Part shown: positions 35,266-44,087 of the stretch, one piece after another
Layout: the number at the start of each line of letters is the position of its first letter
Position numbering within the stretch: position 1 is the first letter of the stretch
Source of the DNA: Sphingobacteriales bacterium
GTDB taxonomy: Bacteria > Bacteroidota > Bacteroidia > Chitinophagales > CAIOSU01
DNA: 64,000 nt
Assembly (NCBI GenBank): GCA_027483645.1
Contig: JAIXUD010000009.1
Span: 667,831-731,830 of the forward strand
Reading direction: 5' to 3'
Notes under the pieces: generated by a model
What the model was told of the DNA's origin: nothing
Seen by the model: only the letters and a program-made list of their open reading frames with translations
Database searches by the model: none
Position numbers and translations under genes: made by a program

Positions 35266-36629
35266 TATCCCGCAATCGCCTGAATCAAATCATACTCGGT
35301 AATGATGTGCGTGGTACCGCCGATGTCCTTCACCAATACCGCGCTATTTTCACGATTGATGCGGGCAGAGATTTCTTTGCTAGTGGATGCCCAGTTTACG
35401 TAAGGGAAGGCTTTGCCCATTACGCTGCTTACCGCTTGGTTGCGCTCGGCACCATCTAGCAAGTGGGTAAGCAAGCTATGGTCTGTCACGGAGCCTACTG
35501 CTTCACTGTCCTTCATTACTGGCAATTGCGATAGACCCAATTGTTTCATCAGGGCAATCGCTTCTCCGAGGGTTTGATCGGGACTTACGGTCAGGAATTT
35601 CTTCAACTCCTTACGGCTTACAATACTGGCAGCAGTAATGTCTTTCGATTCCTCATCCAACCATTTACGGTCGCGCATCCACTCATCGTTGTACAATTTG
35701 CCTACGTAGCGGCTGCCATGGTCATGGAAAATTACCACCACCAAATCATCTTTAGTAAGGCCCTCTTTCAGTTGCAACAAACCAGCCACGGCGCTACCTG
35801 CGGAGTAGCCTACAAATATGCCTTCCTCTTTGGTAATGCGGCGGGCCATTACGGCACCATCCTTATCGGTAACTTTTACAAATTCATCAATCAGGCTAAA
35901 GTCAATGTTCAACGGAATAATGTCCTCGCCGATGCCTTCGGTTACGTAGGTATAGATTTCCTTTTCATCAATCTTACCGGTTTCGTGGTAAGCCTTCAAG
36001 GTAGATCCGTAGGTATCAATACCCCAAATCTTGATATTCGGGTTGCGCTCTTTTAGGTATTTACCAATGCCACTCACGGTACCGCCCGTGCCCACACCTA
36101 CTACTAGGTGGGTTATCTTGCCTTCGGTTTGTTCCCAAATTTCAGGGCCTGTGGTTTCATAGTGCGCCAGGCGGTTGGCTAGGTTATCATATTGGTTTAC
36201 GTAAAACGAATTCGGGGTTTCTTGTGCCAACCTTTTCGATACGCTGTAGTATGAGCGGGGGTCGGTAGGGTCAACATCGGTAGGGCACACAATTACTTCC
36301 GCACCCACGGCCTTCAATATATCAACCTTCTCTTTGCTCTGCTTGTCGGTAGTGGTAAAAATGCACTTATAACCTTTAATGATGGCGGCCAATGCCAAGC
36401 CCATGCCCGTATTGCCGCTGGTGCCCTCAATAATGGTGCCGCCCGGCTTTAGCAATCCTTGCTGCTCGGCAACTTCTACCATCTTCACCCCAATGCGGTC
36501 TTTAATGGAGTTGCCAGGGTTAAAACTATCAACCTTCGCCAGCACGGTAGCGGGTATATCGCCCACTACTTTGTTCAATTTCACCAATGGCGTGTTGCCT
36601 ATTGTTTCCAGTATATTGTTGTAATACAT
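35265..36629 (-). CDS. Cystathionine beta-synthase-like PLP enzyme
   Basis: A 454-residue fold-type II PLP enzyme with two C-terminal CBS domains (~335-454). PLP lysine K43 (NSIKDR), the substrate loop GTSGNTG (~70-76) and phosphate loop GVGTGGTVSGIGKYL (~175-190) are all seen. It condenses serine or O-acetylserine with homocysteine or sulfide. The CBS pair fits cystathionine beta-synthase better than a plain cysteine synthase. No neighbouring sulfur genes are present, so the reaction is not fixed. Confidence 0.9.
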   Translation of the reverse strand: MYYNNILETIGNTPLVKLNKVVGDIPATVLAKVDSFNPGNSIKDRIGVKMVEVAEQQGLLKPGGTIIEGTSGNTGMGLALAAIIKGYKCIFTTTDKQSKEKVDILKAVGAEVIVCPTDVDPTDPRSYYSVSKRLAQETPNSFYVNQYDNLANRLAHYETTGPEIWEQTEGKITHLVVGVGTGGTVSGIGKYLKERNPNIKIWGIDTYGSTLKAYHETGKIDEKEIYTYVTEGIGEDIIPLNIDFSLIDEFVKVTDKDGAVMARRITKEEGIFVGYSAGSAVAGLLQLKEGLTKDDLVVVIFHDHGSRYVGKLYNDEWMRDRKWLDEESKDITAASIVSRKELKKFLTVSPDQTLGEAIALMKQLGLSQLPVMKDSEAVGSVTDHSLLTHLLDGAERNQAVSSVMGKAFPYVNWASTSKEISARINRENSAVLVKDIGGTTHIITEYDLIQAIAG

Positions 36630-36653
36630 GGTGCAAAGTTACCGATTTTTTTA

Positions 36654-36681
36654 GACGCAAGACACAAGAGGCCAGACACAA
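36654..36681. repeat. Heptad array, GACACAA family
   Basis: GACGCAA, GACACAA, GAGGCCA, GACACAA in 7-nt register, 24 nt upstream of the cystathionine-synthase start. Confidence 0.65.
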
Positions 36682-36717
36682 GATTTTTTAATTGCGGGTG
36701 TCAGAATCAGAAAAAAG

Positions 36718-39276
36718 CTAACTAAACCTAAACACCACCCTAAAATTAATCAGCCTTGCCGTGAGGTAATTGGGCACGGCGTAGGTGGTGTTATTGAGAT
36801 CTTTGATCCAGAGATAGGATATCGTGTTGTTGATGCCAAGTAGGTTGTACACCTCAAGCGTGGCCCATACGTTTTCAAACGCTCTGCCGAAGCCTTTAGG
36901 GTCACTTTCCCGCTTTTTGATGCGGGTATCACGATTATACAGGCGGGCACTGAAACCGATATCTACCCTGCGGTATGGCGGTATGCGCAGCGTATCGCGG
37001 TAGCGGTCGTTATCCGGCGGGCCGAAAGGCAAGCCGCTGGCGAACACCAAGTTCAAGTGCATTTTAAAATTCTCGTTCTTCGGCAAATGGTCTTGGAAGA
37101 ACATATTGAACACCACGCGCTGGTCGGTCGGGCGGGGGATGTTGCCCGGGTAGCGGCGCTCGCTGCTTACCGCATCTGGGGAGCCCGCTTCTACGGCATT
37201 GCCTGCCTCATCCAAATAAACGTCATAGAAGTCGCCATCAATATTTTCGGCAGTTTGCAAAATCGTCATGCTCACATACGATTCATTGTCTTTCACCAAC
37301 TCACCGCTCAAGCGCAAATCTATACCCGCCACATACCCCGTTGAGCTGTTGCGGCCAGCATACCTGATGAGCACATTATCAAACTCATACGGCACCAAAT
37401 CATACAGATACTTATAGTACAGCTCGGTAGAGAAGCGGAAAGGCCGGTTGAAAATTTTAAAACCATAATTAAAACCCAACAACGCGTGTACCGATTTCTG
37501 CGCCTTCAAATCCAGATTTACCTCGCCTTGTAAGTTGCGCATCTCGCGGTAGAATGGTGGCTGTGCATACAAGCCACCCGATGCGGTAATAATCACCTCG
37601 CGGCTTTTCTTCTTTAAGTCGGGGCGGTACGAAATCTGTGCGCGGGGGCTTACCACCAACTCTTTGTTCACATCCCACCAGGTAAAGCGGGCACCATAGT
37701 TTAGGCGGAAGGCACTGCTATCATCCACCATCCAAGTATCCATTACATAACCGCTAATACGGTTGGAGTTGAGCTCAAAATTTGATTTCAGCACATAATC
37801 CACCACCACTTCATCAGCGGCAAACGGCATGGAATACCCCGCGCTATCAATGCGTTTCCATTCATTTATACGGTCGTCAATTATCTCGCGCTGGTACTTT
37901 ACGCCCCAGGCAATTTCGTGCGTGCCTTGCTGGCTTTTGCCTTGGTGCTCGGCATTGGCTACGGTCCAGTTCAGTTGGTTTCGGGCGAAGTTTTGCAATC
38001 CGCCCACGCCTAGGCTGTAGCGCACTTGGCCAAAGTCTTCGTCGCCCAGGTCGTTTTCTACCTCGCCAATAAAGTATTCGCCCAAAATATCGAACCGTTC
38101 ATTTTCTTGCGACACATAAGCCGAGGCCATCCAGCGCAGCTCGGTTCTTTCGTTCAACGTTTGCACCAGCGCTAGGCCGTTCATATAGGTTTGGTAGCTA
38201 TCGTTTTCTTGCCCGTCGAAGTAGATGTTCAGCCGTAGTACTTGATTGACCACGCCAAAGGTGGTTTCCCTATCCACGGGCTGAAAGGTAAAGCGGTTTC
38301 GGGCGTAGTTGGTTATCCATTCCAACCTTAGCTTGGGGTTGAATTGGTAAGTAAAGTACCCTTGCAAATCCAAGAACGACGGATTGTACTGCCCTTGGGT
38401 TTCCAAGCTTCTTAATATGTATTGGTTGCTCTTGTAACGGATGCCGGTAAGGAACGTGAATTTCTTGAAACCCTTTTTGTTGCGGATGGCTCCCTCCAAA
38501 TGCGCCGAGCCACCCAGCAGACCTACGCTAAACGTACCCGCCAAAGAATCGGGCTGCTTGTACCACACGCCCAGTACCGACGACATTTTATCACCGTAAT
38601 TGGCCGAAAAGCCACCCGCCGCAAATATGATAGAATCGGCCATATGCGGGTTGGCAAAACTCAATCCTTCCTGCTGACCGCTACGAATCAAAAACGGGCG
38701 GTACACCTCAAATCCGTTTACATAAACCAAGTTCTCGTCATAGTTACCACCACGCACACTATAGCTAGAGCTTAGCTCGTTGCTGCTGGTTACGCTGGTT
38801 ACGGCTTTGAGTAGCGATGAAATATCATCGGCATTCGGGCTGGGGATGTAGCCGATAGTTCGGGTGGAGATGGATATTTGCCCGCCAATTAAATCATTAT
38901 TGCCCGCATCTTCAGGTTCGTATTTAGCTTTAATTACCACTTCCGGAATATGGGCGCCAGGCTTTAGCCAAATGTTCACCTCAAACCGCTCGTTTGGTGA
39001 TAAGTTAACCGCAATGGTATCAGGGGCGTGACCAACATAATTGAAAATAATTTGAAGCGGGAAATTGGCCGGTAGCCTAATTTGGTAGTTACCTCGTTCA
39101 TTTACATCAGTGCCAAGCGTTTGCCCCTTTAGCACAAAAAACACCTTAGCTCCGACAAGAGGCTCATTATTCTCCCCTTTTACACTGCCATATAATATGC
39201 CGCTATCCTGTGCCAGCAGCGGGCTGATACCAAGTAGAAATAGGAGACTGAGGGTAATTGCGTATCGAAACATCAA
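36718..39276 (-). CDS. TonB-dependent receptor with carboxypeptidase-like N-domain
   Basis: An 852-residue outer-membrane receptor. It has a signal peptide (~1-22), a CarboxypepD_reg-like beta domain (~25-110; GSVKGENNEPLVGAKVFFVL), a plug (~120-240; SVRGGNYDENLVYVNGFEVY) and a beta-barrel ending in the aromatic strand RLINFRVVFRFS. This family takes up ligands such as siderophores or glycans using TonB energy. No SusD-like partner is adjacent, so it is not a typical polysaccharide-utilisation pair. M1 or M2 may be the start. It is 14 nt downstream of rpe on the same strand. Confidence 0.92.
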   Translation of the reverse strand: MMFRYAITLSLLFLLGISPLLAQDSGILYGSVKGENNEPLVGAKVFFVLKGQTLGTDVNERGNYQIRLPANFPLQIIFNYVGHAPDTIAVNLSPNERFEVNIWLKPGAHIPEVVIKAKYEPEDAGNNDLIGGQISISTRTIGYIPSPNADDISSLLKAVTSVTSSNELSSSYSVRGGNYDENLVYVNGFEVYRPFLIRSGQQEGLSFANPHMADSIIFAAGGFSANYGDKMSSVLGVWYKQPDSLAGTFSVGLLGGSAHLEGAIRNKKGFKKFTFLTGIRYKSNQYILRSLETQGQYNPSFLDLQGYFTYQFNPKLRLEWITNYARNRFTFQPVDRETTFGVVNQVLRLNIYFDGQENDSYQTYMNGLALVQTLNERTELRWMASAYVSQENERFDILGEYFIGEVENDLGDEDFGQVRYSLGVGGLQNFARNQLNWTVANAEHQGKSQQGTHEIAWGVKYQREIIDDRINEWKRIDSAGYSMPFAADEVVVDYVLKSNFELNSNRISGYVMDTWMVDDSSAFRLNYGARFTWWDVNKELVVSPRAQISYRPDLKKKSREVIITASGGLYAQPPFYREMRNLQGEVNLDLKAQKSVHALLGFNYGFKIFNRPFRFSTELYYKYLYDLVPYEFDNVLIRYAGRNSSTGYVAGIDLRLSGELVKDNESYVSMTILQTAENIDGDFYDVYLDEAGNAVEAGSPDAVSSERRYPGNIPRPTDQRVVFNMFFQDHLPKNENFKMHLNLVFASGLPFGPPDNDRYRDTLRIPPYRRVDIGFSARLYNRDTRIKKRESDPKGFGRAFENVWATLEVYNLLGINNTISYLWIKDLNNTTYAVPNYLTARLINFRVVFRFS

Positions 39277-39290
39277 AGCATAAACGTATT

Positions 39291-39962
39291 TCAGGCGAAC
39301 TTGGTATTTACCTCTAGATTTTTCAATTGACTAATCATCGCTTTTGGGTCGGATGCACTGAAAACGGCACTGCCCGCCACAATCACATCAGCCCCTGCTC
39401 CAACTATGGCCGCAGCATTATTTATATCTACCCCACCATCAATCTCTATCAAAGCTTTTGAGCCACTTTCAGCAATCAGTTTGCGCAGCTTGGCAATCTT
39501 CTGCATGGTGCCGGGGATAAATTTTTGTCCACCGAAGCCAGGGTTTACGCTCATTAGGCATACCACATCCAAGTCCTGGATAATATCCTCCAACATGTGG
39601 ATGGGGGTATGCGGGTTGATGGCCACACCAGCCTTCATGCCTGTCGCTTTAATCTGTTGGATGCCGCTGTGCAAGTGCAGGCAAGCCTCTAGGTGAATGG
39701 TAAGCTGCTGCGCACCCGCTTTATGGAAGTGGGTAATAAAGTTTTCCGGCTGCTCAATCATTAAGTGCACATCCAAAAACTTAGTTGATAGCGGTGCGAA
39801 ATCTTTCAGCACCGTAATGCCGAAGGAGATATTCGGCACAAAGCGGCCATCCATAACATCTACGTGAATCCAGTCGGCCTCGCTTTCGTTAATCATCTCA
39901 ATATCGCGGCCCAGCCAAGCAAAATTGGCCGATAGTATTGAAGGGGCTACCAAGTGCTTCAT
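39291..39962 (-). CDS. rpe: Ribulose-phosphate 3-epimerase
   Basis: The protein has 223 residues from the ATG at 39962 (MKHLVAPSILSANF). It interconverts ribulose-5-phosphate and xylulose-5-phosphate in the pentose-phosphate pathway. Typical TIM-barrel motifs are WIHVDVMDGRFVPNISFG, LDVHLMIEQP, MSVNPGFGGQKF and EIDGGVDINNA with the metal-binding His and Asp residues. The frame stays open up to 40121, but that part covers a heptad array, so the extension is rejected. The length matches the family. Confidence 0.96.
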   Translation of the reverse strand: MKHLVAPSILSANFAWLGRDIEMINESEADWIHVDVMDGRFVPNISFGITVLKDFAPLSTKFLDVHLMIEQPENFITHFHKAGAQQLTIHLEACLHLHSGIQQIKATGMKAGVAINPHTPIHMLEDIIQDLDVVCLMSVNPGFGGQKFIPGTMQKIAKLRKLIAESGSKALIEIDGGVDINNAAAIVGAGADVIVAGSAVFSASDPKAMISQLKNLEVNTKFA

Positions 39963-39987
39963 GGCTTCAAAAATAGGGAAATATTTT

Positions 39988-40022
39988 GGACCATGGACGA
40001 TGGACGATAGACCATTGACTGC
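39988..40022. repeat. Heptad array, GGACCAT family
   Basis: GGACCAT, GGACGAT, GGACGAT, AGACCAT, TGACTGC in 7-nt register, 25 nt upstream of the rpe start. Confidence 0.75.
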
Positions 40023-40107
40023 TGCCATTTTTTTATTATTAATACCCCTTATTGACTTTGTTGTGAAAAAAACATAACACATTGTCAATAAATGGATGAC
40101 AGACGTT

Positions 40108-40121
40108 TTGGAAATTTCCAA
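40108..40121. promoter_or_regulatory. Perfect 14-nt palindrome upstream of DUF2147 gene
   Basis: TTGGAAATTTCCAA lies 55 nt before the first DUF2147 start and resembles TGGAATTTCCA ahead of the XRE regulator (32280-32290). A shared operator is possible but weakly supported. Confidence 0.3.
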
Positions 40122-40176
40122 TAGCTTTTGGAACGACTATTGCAGAGCACCAATAAACTAACAAAATCAACCACCA

Positions 40177-40521
40177 ATGAGCATCATCAACAAATGGGAC
40201 ACCGGCCAAGGCGGTATTATCGAAATATACCAAGCAGGAGACAAGTTAGCAGGCAAACTGGTGCAGAGCCAAGAACCTGACAGGCTGGACACCAAAAACC
40301 CTGACGCATCCAAACATACCCAAACCCTCATCGGCACCGACATCCTCAGGGGTTTCAAACAAACTGATAACGACACCTGGGAAGATGGGAAAGTGTATGA
40401 CCCCACTTCTGGAAAAAGCTATTCGGCCAAGCTTACTTTGAAAGGCGACACGCTGAAAGTACGCGGATTTGTAGGTATGGCGTTGTTGGGTAAAACGGTG
40501 GAGTGGAAGAGAACTGCGTAG
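40177..40521 (+). CDS. DUF2147 protein lacking a signal peptide
   Basis: A 114-residue protein of the DUF2147 family (beta-rich, calycin-like, no known activity). It contains the usual WDTGQGGIIEIYQAGDKLAG, DILRGFK, WEDGKVYDPTSGKSYSAKL and LKVRGFVGMALLGKTVEW segments. Relatives are normally exported, but this copy starts directly at the domain and has no signal peptide. Its neighbour at 40656 is a paralogue with a signal peptide. A cytoplasmic role is inferred only from that absence. Confidence 0.8.
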   Translation: MSIINKWDTGQGGIIEIYQAGDKLAGKLVQSQEPDRLDTKNPDASKHTQTLIGTDILRGFKQTDNDTWEDGKVYDPTSGKSYSAKLTLKGDTLKVRGFVGMALLGKTVEWKRTA

Positions 40522-40547
40522 ACCATGGACGATGGACCATGGACTGC
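40520..40547. repeat. Heptad array, GGACCAT family
   Basis: AGACCAT, GGACGAT, GGACCAT, GGACTGC in 7-nt register; its first bases overlap the stop codon of the first DUF2147 gene. Confidence 0.7.
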
Positions 40548-40655
40548 TTCAATTTATCAAAATTCTAAAATTCTTCAATTCTGTAAACAATTTCACGCTT
40601 TTTAGCGTAATTCTGATTCAGACAAATTGTATTTTGGGCAGCAAACCACAACTCC

Positions 40656-41087
40656 ATGAAACCACCTATTGCTTTCTGCTTAGCCTTATTACTATCAATA
40701 TTTACCTTCGCCAGCACGCAAGCCTCCATTTTAGGAAAATGGTACACTACTGATAAAAGTGCCATGGTAGAAATATACCAGTGCGGCAGCAAGCTGTGCG
40801 GTAAAATAGTTTGGCTGAAAGAACCCAATAAAGACAACGGCACGCCCAAAACCGACGAAAATAACCCAGACAAAGCCAAGCACAATAACCCCATCATCGG
40901 CCTAAACATACTTACCGGCTTTGTTGCCGATGGCGATAATGAGTGGGAAGACGGCGAAGTTTACGACCCCGAGAACGGCAAAACCTACTCTTGCGAAATG
41001 ACGCTTAACGGCAGTACGTTGGAGGTACGAGGATATATCGGCGTATCACTTTTTGGCAGAACCGAGAAGTGGACCAGGGCGCAATAG
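40656..41087 (+). CDS. DUF2147 exported protein
   Basis: A 143-residue protein with a clear signal peptide (MKPPIAFCLALLLSIFTFAS-TQA) and a DUF2147 domain: ILGKWYTTDKSAMVEIYQCG, LCGKIVWLKEPN, WEDGEVYDPENGKTYSCEM, LEVRGYIGVSLFGRTEKW. Two cysteines (in QCGSKLCGK) could form a disulfide in the periplasm. It is a tandem paralogue of the gene at 40177; the pair probably arose by local duplication. Confidence 0.88.
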   Translation: MKPPIAFCLALLLSIFTFASTQASILGKWYTTDKSAMVEIYQCGSKLCGKIVWLKEPNKDNGTPKTDENNPDKAKHNNPIIGLNILTGFVADGDNEWEDGEVYDPENGKTYSCEMTLNGSTLEVRGYIGVSLFGRTEKWTRAQ

Positions 41088-41209
41088 GGTTAATTTGTTA
41101 TGGGTTAATTGGTTGATTAGTGAATCTATTTTGCAGCAAACCGTGGACCGTGGACCATCGACTGTTGACTTCTTACCAATTAACCAATCAACTAATTAAC
41201 CAATAAACC
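41088..41209. repeat. Nested heptad arrays between DUF2147 and glmU-like genes
   Basis: Three blocks are seen: TTAATTG-type heptads (41088-41124), GGACCAT-type (41140-41167: ACCGTGG, ACCGTGG, ACCATCG, ACTGTTG) and AACCAAT-type (41175-41209). The outer two are inverted relative to each other, so the gap could fold into one long stem around the middle array. Confidence 0.65.
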
Positions 41210-41211
41210 TT

Positions 41212-41219
41212 TACTTTTG
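41212..41219 (+). promoter_or_regulatory. -7 box directly before the glmU-like start
   Basis: TACTTTTG matches TAnnTTTG and lies only 4 nt before the ATG at 41224. If used, transcription would start at or next to the ATG, giving a leaderless mRNA. No matching -33 TTTG is visible. Confidence 0.35.
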
Positions 41220-41223
41220 CTAC

Positions 41224-42438
41224 ATGAGCCACCCGCAAGTATTGTTGTTCGATGAGACCTCGGCCCGCAACAACCTGCTGCCATTTACCTTTACCCGTCC
41301 CGTTTGCGATATCCGTATCGGTATACTTACCATTAGGGAGAAATGGGAGCATGATTTGCAACTTACTGTAGGTGCAGTTACGCAAGATTACCTGAAAGCC
41401 AAGTTTCCTGGCCAGGTGGGCTCCGATAATATCTATATTAATGGGGCCATTTTGCCTGATGAAAAACTCGTTCTAGCAATCAACGCATTAAGCGAAGGCG
41501 AGGCGCTGTATCATCAAAAACTACTAGTGGCATACCACGGCAAAGGCGAATATGCTTCGGTAGAAAAAATAAACGCTTTGCCTGTTTCGGTAAAGGTAAA
41601 GCCTTACGATAATCCTGTTTTCCGCATCCACAACGTTTGGGATATTTTCAGCCAAAACGGCGCCGCCATTGAGGCCGACTTTGCCCGCCTTACCGCAGAC
41701 AGAACCAGTGCCGTAGCCCACGAAAGCAATACGCTCATTAACCCAGAGAAGATCTTTATTGAAGCGGGTGCAACAGTGCTATGCTCGGTGTTGAACGCTA
41801 ATGCTGGCCCCATTTACATTGGTAAAGATGCAGAGGTAATGGAAGGCAGCTTGGTGCGTGGGCCTTTCTCTTTGGGCGAGCATTCCACTTTAAAACTGGG
41901 CACCAAGATTTATGGCCCTACTACCATTGGCCCGCATAGCAAAATTGGCGGTGAGGTAAACAACAGTGTAGTATTTGGCTATACTAATAAAGGCCACGAC
42001 GGCTTTTTGGGCAACTCGGTTATCGGCGAATGGTGCAACCTGGGTGCCGATACTAACAACAGCAACTTAAAAAACAACTATGGCAACGTAAAACTTTGGA
42101 ACTACGACCGCACTGGCATGGTAGATACCGGGCTGCAGTTTTGTGGCCTCTTTATGGCCGACCATAGTAAATGCGGCATCAATACCATGTTCAATACCGG
42201 AACTGTGGTTGGCGTTAGTGCCAATGTATTTGGCGCAGGCTTTCCTCCAAATTTTATCCCATCCTTTTCGTGGGGCGGTGCCAGTGGTTTTACTACCTAT
42301 CATTTACAAAAAGTATACGAGGTGGCGGAGCGTGTGCTTAGCCGCCGTGGGCTGGAATTTAGCAAAGAAGACAAGGCCATATTGAGTCACATTTTTGAAC
42401 TTACGGCCCTGTACCGCAAAATGGAGCATCATGCCTGA
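41224..42438 (+). CDS. GlmU-like sugar nucleotidyltransferase family protein
   Basis: A 404-residue protein of the Bacteroidota 'GlmU family' group. The C-terminal half (~200-345) is a left-handed beta-helix of hexapeptide repeats (IYIGKDAEVMEGSLVRGPFS, IYGPTTIGPHSKIGGEV). The N-terminal half is nucleotidyltransferase-like but its P-loop region reads LFDETSARNNLLPFTFTRP rather than the usual GxGTRM. Precise activity is unproven; a role in sugar-nucleotide metabolism is expected. The stop overlaps the tpiA start by 8 nt (translational coupling). Confidence 0.82.
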   Translation: MSHPQVLLFDETSARNNLLPFTFTRPVCDIRIGILTIREKWEHDLQLTVGAVTQDYLKAKFPGQVGSDNIYINGAILPDEKLVLAINALSEGEALYHQKLLVAYHGKGEYASVEKINALPVSVKVKPYDNPVFRIHNVWDIFSQNGAAIEADFARLTADRTSAVAHESNTLINPEKIFIEAGATVLCSVLNANAGPIYIGKDAEVMEGSLVRGPFSLGEHSTLKLGTKIYGPTTIGPHSKIGGEVNNSVVFGYTNKGHDGFLGNSVIGEWCNLGADTNNSNLKNNYGNVKLWNYDRTGMVDTGLQFCGLFMADHSKCGINTMFNTGTVVGVSANVFGAGFPPNFIPSFSWGGASGFTTYHLQKVYEVAERVLSRRGLEFSKEDKAILSHIFELTALYRKMEHHA

Positions 42439-43201
42439 AACAAGGGAAAAGATAATAGCCGCCAACTGGAAAATGAACAAAACCTTTCACGAGGGCTTGG
42501 CATTGTTGGTGGAGCTGAACATGTTGCTGGAGAGCGAACCCACTCAGCATACCGTAGTTGTGGCACCGCCATATATACACCTGCACAGCGCCGGCCATGC
42601 CGTTACTGATACGGGTATAAAAATAGCCGCGCAAAACTGCCACCAAGAAGCCAACGGTGCCTTTACTGGCGAAGTTTCGGCCAGTATGTTGGAATCGGTT
42701 GGGGTGGAGTTTGTGATACTGGGGCACAGCGAGCGTCGCCAGTACTTTGGTGAAACCGACGAATTGGTAGCCCAAAAAATAAAAACCGCAGCCGCTGCTG
42801 GCCTGAAGGTGATTTACTGCTGCGGCGAGCCACTAGAAGTGCGCCAAGAGGAAAAGCACTTTGAGCTAGTAAAACAGCAGATTACAAACGCTTTAAAAGA
42901 CTTTCAACCCGGCGTGCTGAAAGACGTTGTAATCGCCTACGAGCCAGTTTGGGCCATCGGTACCGGCCTAACTGCTAGCCCCGAGCAGGCTCAAGAAATG
43001 CACGCCTTTATTCGCGAAACGCTGAAAGGCATTTTTGGCGAAAGCATTGCTAAAGCCACGCCGATACTATACGGCGGCAGCATGAAACCCGGCAACGCCA
43101 AAGCCCTGCTTAGCCAACCAGATGTGGATGGTGGGCTTATCGGTGGCGCATCCCTAGTAGCACAAGATTTTTTTGATATTATCCATAGCTTCCCTGCCTA
43201 A
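42431..43201 (+). CDS. tpiA: Triosephosphate isomerase
   Basis: The protein has 256 residues from ATG 42431. It interconverts dihydroxyacetone phosphate and glyceraldehyde-3-phosphate. Substrate residues N12/K14 (AANWKMNK), the catalytic His in LGHSERR (~100) and catalytic Glu in AYEPVWAIGTG (~170) are present, with phosphate-binding YGGSMKPGNA and GLIGGASL. The open frame to 42395 is only the overlap with the upstream gene. It is the middle gene of a tight glmU-like/tpiA/prmA operon. Confidence 0.98.
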   Translation: MPETREKIIAANWKMNKTFHEGLALLVELNMLLESEPTQHTVVVAPPYIHLHSAGHAVTDTGIKIAAQNCHQEANGAFTGEVSASMLESVGVEFVILGHSERRQYFGETDELVAQKIKTAAAAGLKVIYCCGEPLEVRQEEKHFELVKQQITNALKDFQPGVLKDVVIAYEPVWAIGTGLTASPEQAQEMHAFIRETLKGIFGESIAKATPILYGGSMKPGNAKALLSQPDVDGGLIGGASLVAQDFFDIIHSFPA

Positions 43202-43210
43202 ACAGCCCTA

Positions 43211-44029
43211 ATGCAGTACATCGCTTTTACCTTCCCGATTACCGATACCGACAAACAAGAAATGCTATCCGCCCTACTGGATGGCCAAGGTTTTGAGGGA
43301 TTTGAATTTCATGATGATGTGTTGAAGGCATTTGTGCCCGAAAACCTGTTGGATAAAGATGCGCTGGCCGAAACGTTGGCACAACTGGAACTTTCCGCCG
43401 ACTACACTACCGAAATCATCCCTGAAACGAACTGGAACCAGGTTTGGGAAAGCAACTACAGCCCTATTTGGGTAGAAGATAAGGTATATATACATGCCAC
43501 GTTTCACCCAGCCGAGGAGGCCCTGTATGAAGTGGTTATCGACCCAAAAATGTCTTTCGGCACCGGACACCACGAAACTACCTACATGATGGCGGCATCG
43601 ATGCTGGAGGATGATTTCACTGGACATGACACACTAGACTTTGGTAGCGGTACGGGCATTTTGGCCATCCTCGCCCGCAAAATGAATGCGCCAAGCGTAG
43701 TAGCCATCGACCATGAAGAGTGGGCTTATAACAATTGCATCGAGAACGTGGCACTCAATAAAGTGGATAACATCACCGTTATAGAAGGTGACGAATCCAC
43801 TATCCCGCACAAGCAGTTTGGCCGTATTTTAGCCAATGTGAATAAAAATGTTATTTTTCGGAACTTAGAACTGCTTTACGAGCGCTTGGAGCCCAACGGC
43901 TTTATCTATTTTAGCGGTCTATTGCACGAGGATGAAGCCGATATTATGGGCAAAGCAACCACCTTGGGTTTTGAATTGATTAGTAAAAAGACACGTGGTA
44001 ATTGGATTTGCCTGAAAGTGAAGAAGTAA
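43211..44029 (+). CDS. prmA: Ribosomal protein L11 methyltransferase
   Basis: The 272-residue protein uses S-adenosylmethionine to trimethylate ribosomal protein L11. The substrate-domain linker PKMSFGTGHHETTYMM, the SAM motif LDFGSGTGILAILA (~residue 140) and the NxNK-type ILANVNKNV are clear. It starts 9 nt after tpiA and is surely cotranscribed. The length is somewhat below the ~290 usual in E. coli, due to a shorter N-terminal domain. Confidence 0.95.
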   Translation: MQYIAFTFPITDTDKQEMLSALLDGQGFEGFEFHDDVLKAFVPENLLDKDALAETLAQLELSADYTTEIIPETNWNQVWESNYSPIWVEDKVYIHATFHPAEEALYEVVIDPKMSFGTGHHETTYMMAASMLEDDFTGHDTLDFGSGTGILAILARKMNAPSVVAIDHEEWAYNNCIENVALNKVDNITVIEGDESTIPHKQFGRILANVNKNVIFRNLELLYERLEPNGFIYFSGLLHEDEADIMGKATTLGFELISKKTRGNWICLKVKK

Positions 44030-44087
44030 CATGTACTTGAATTACCACGGCTGTTAAGCTGGGGAGACACCTAGAATCGCCACTGAC

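Noticed and set aside
39963..40121. Upstream start extending rpe by 53 codons
   Set aside because: It covers a heptad array and gives an N-terminus foreign to this highly uniform family.
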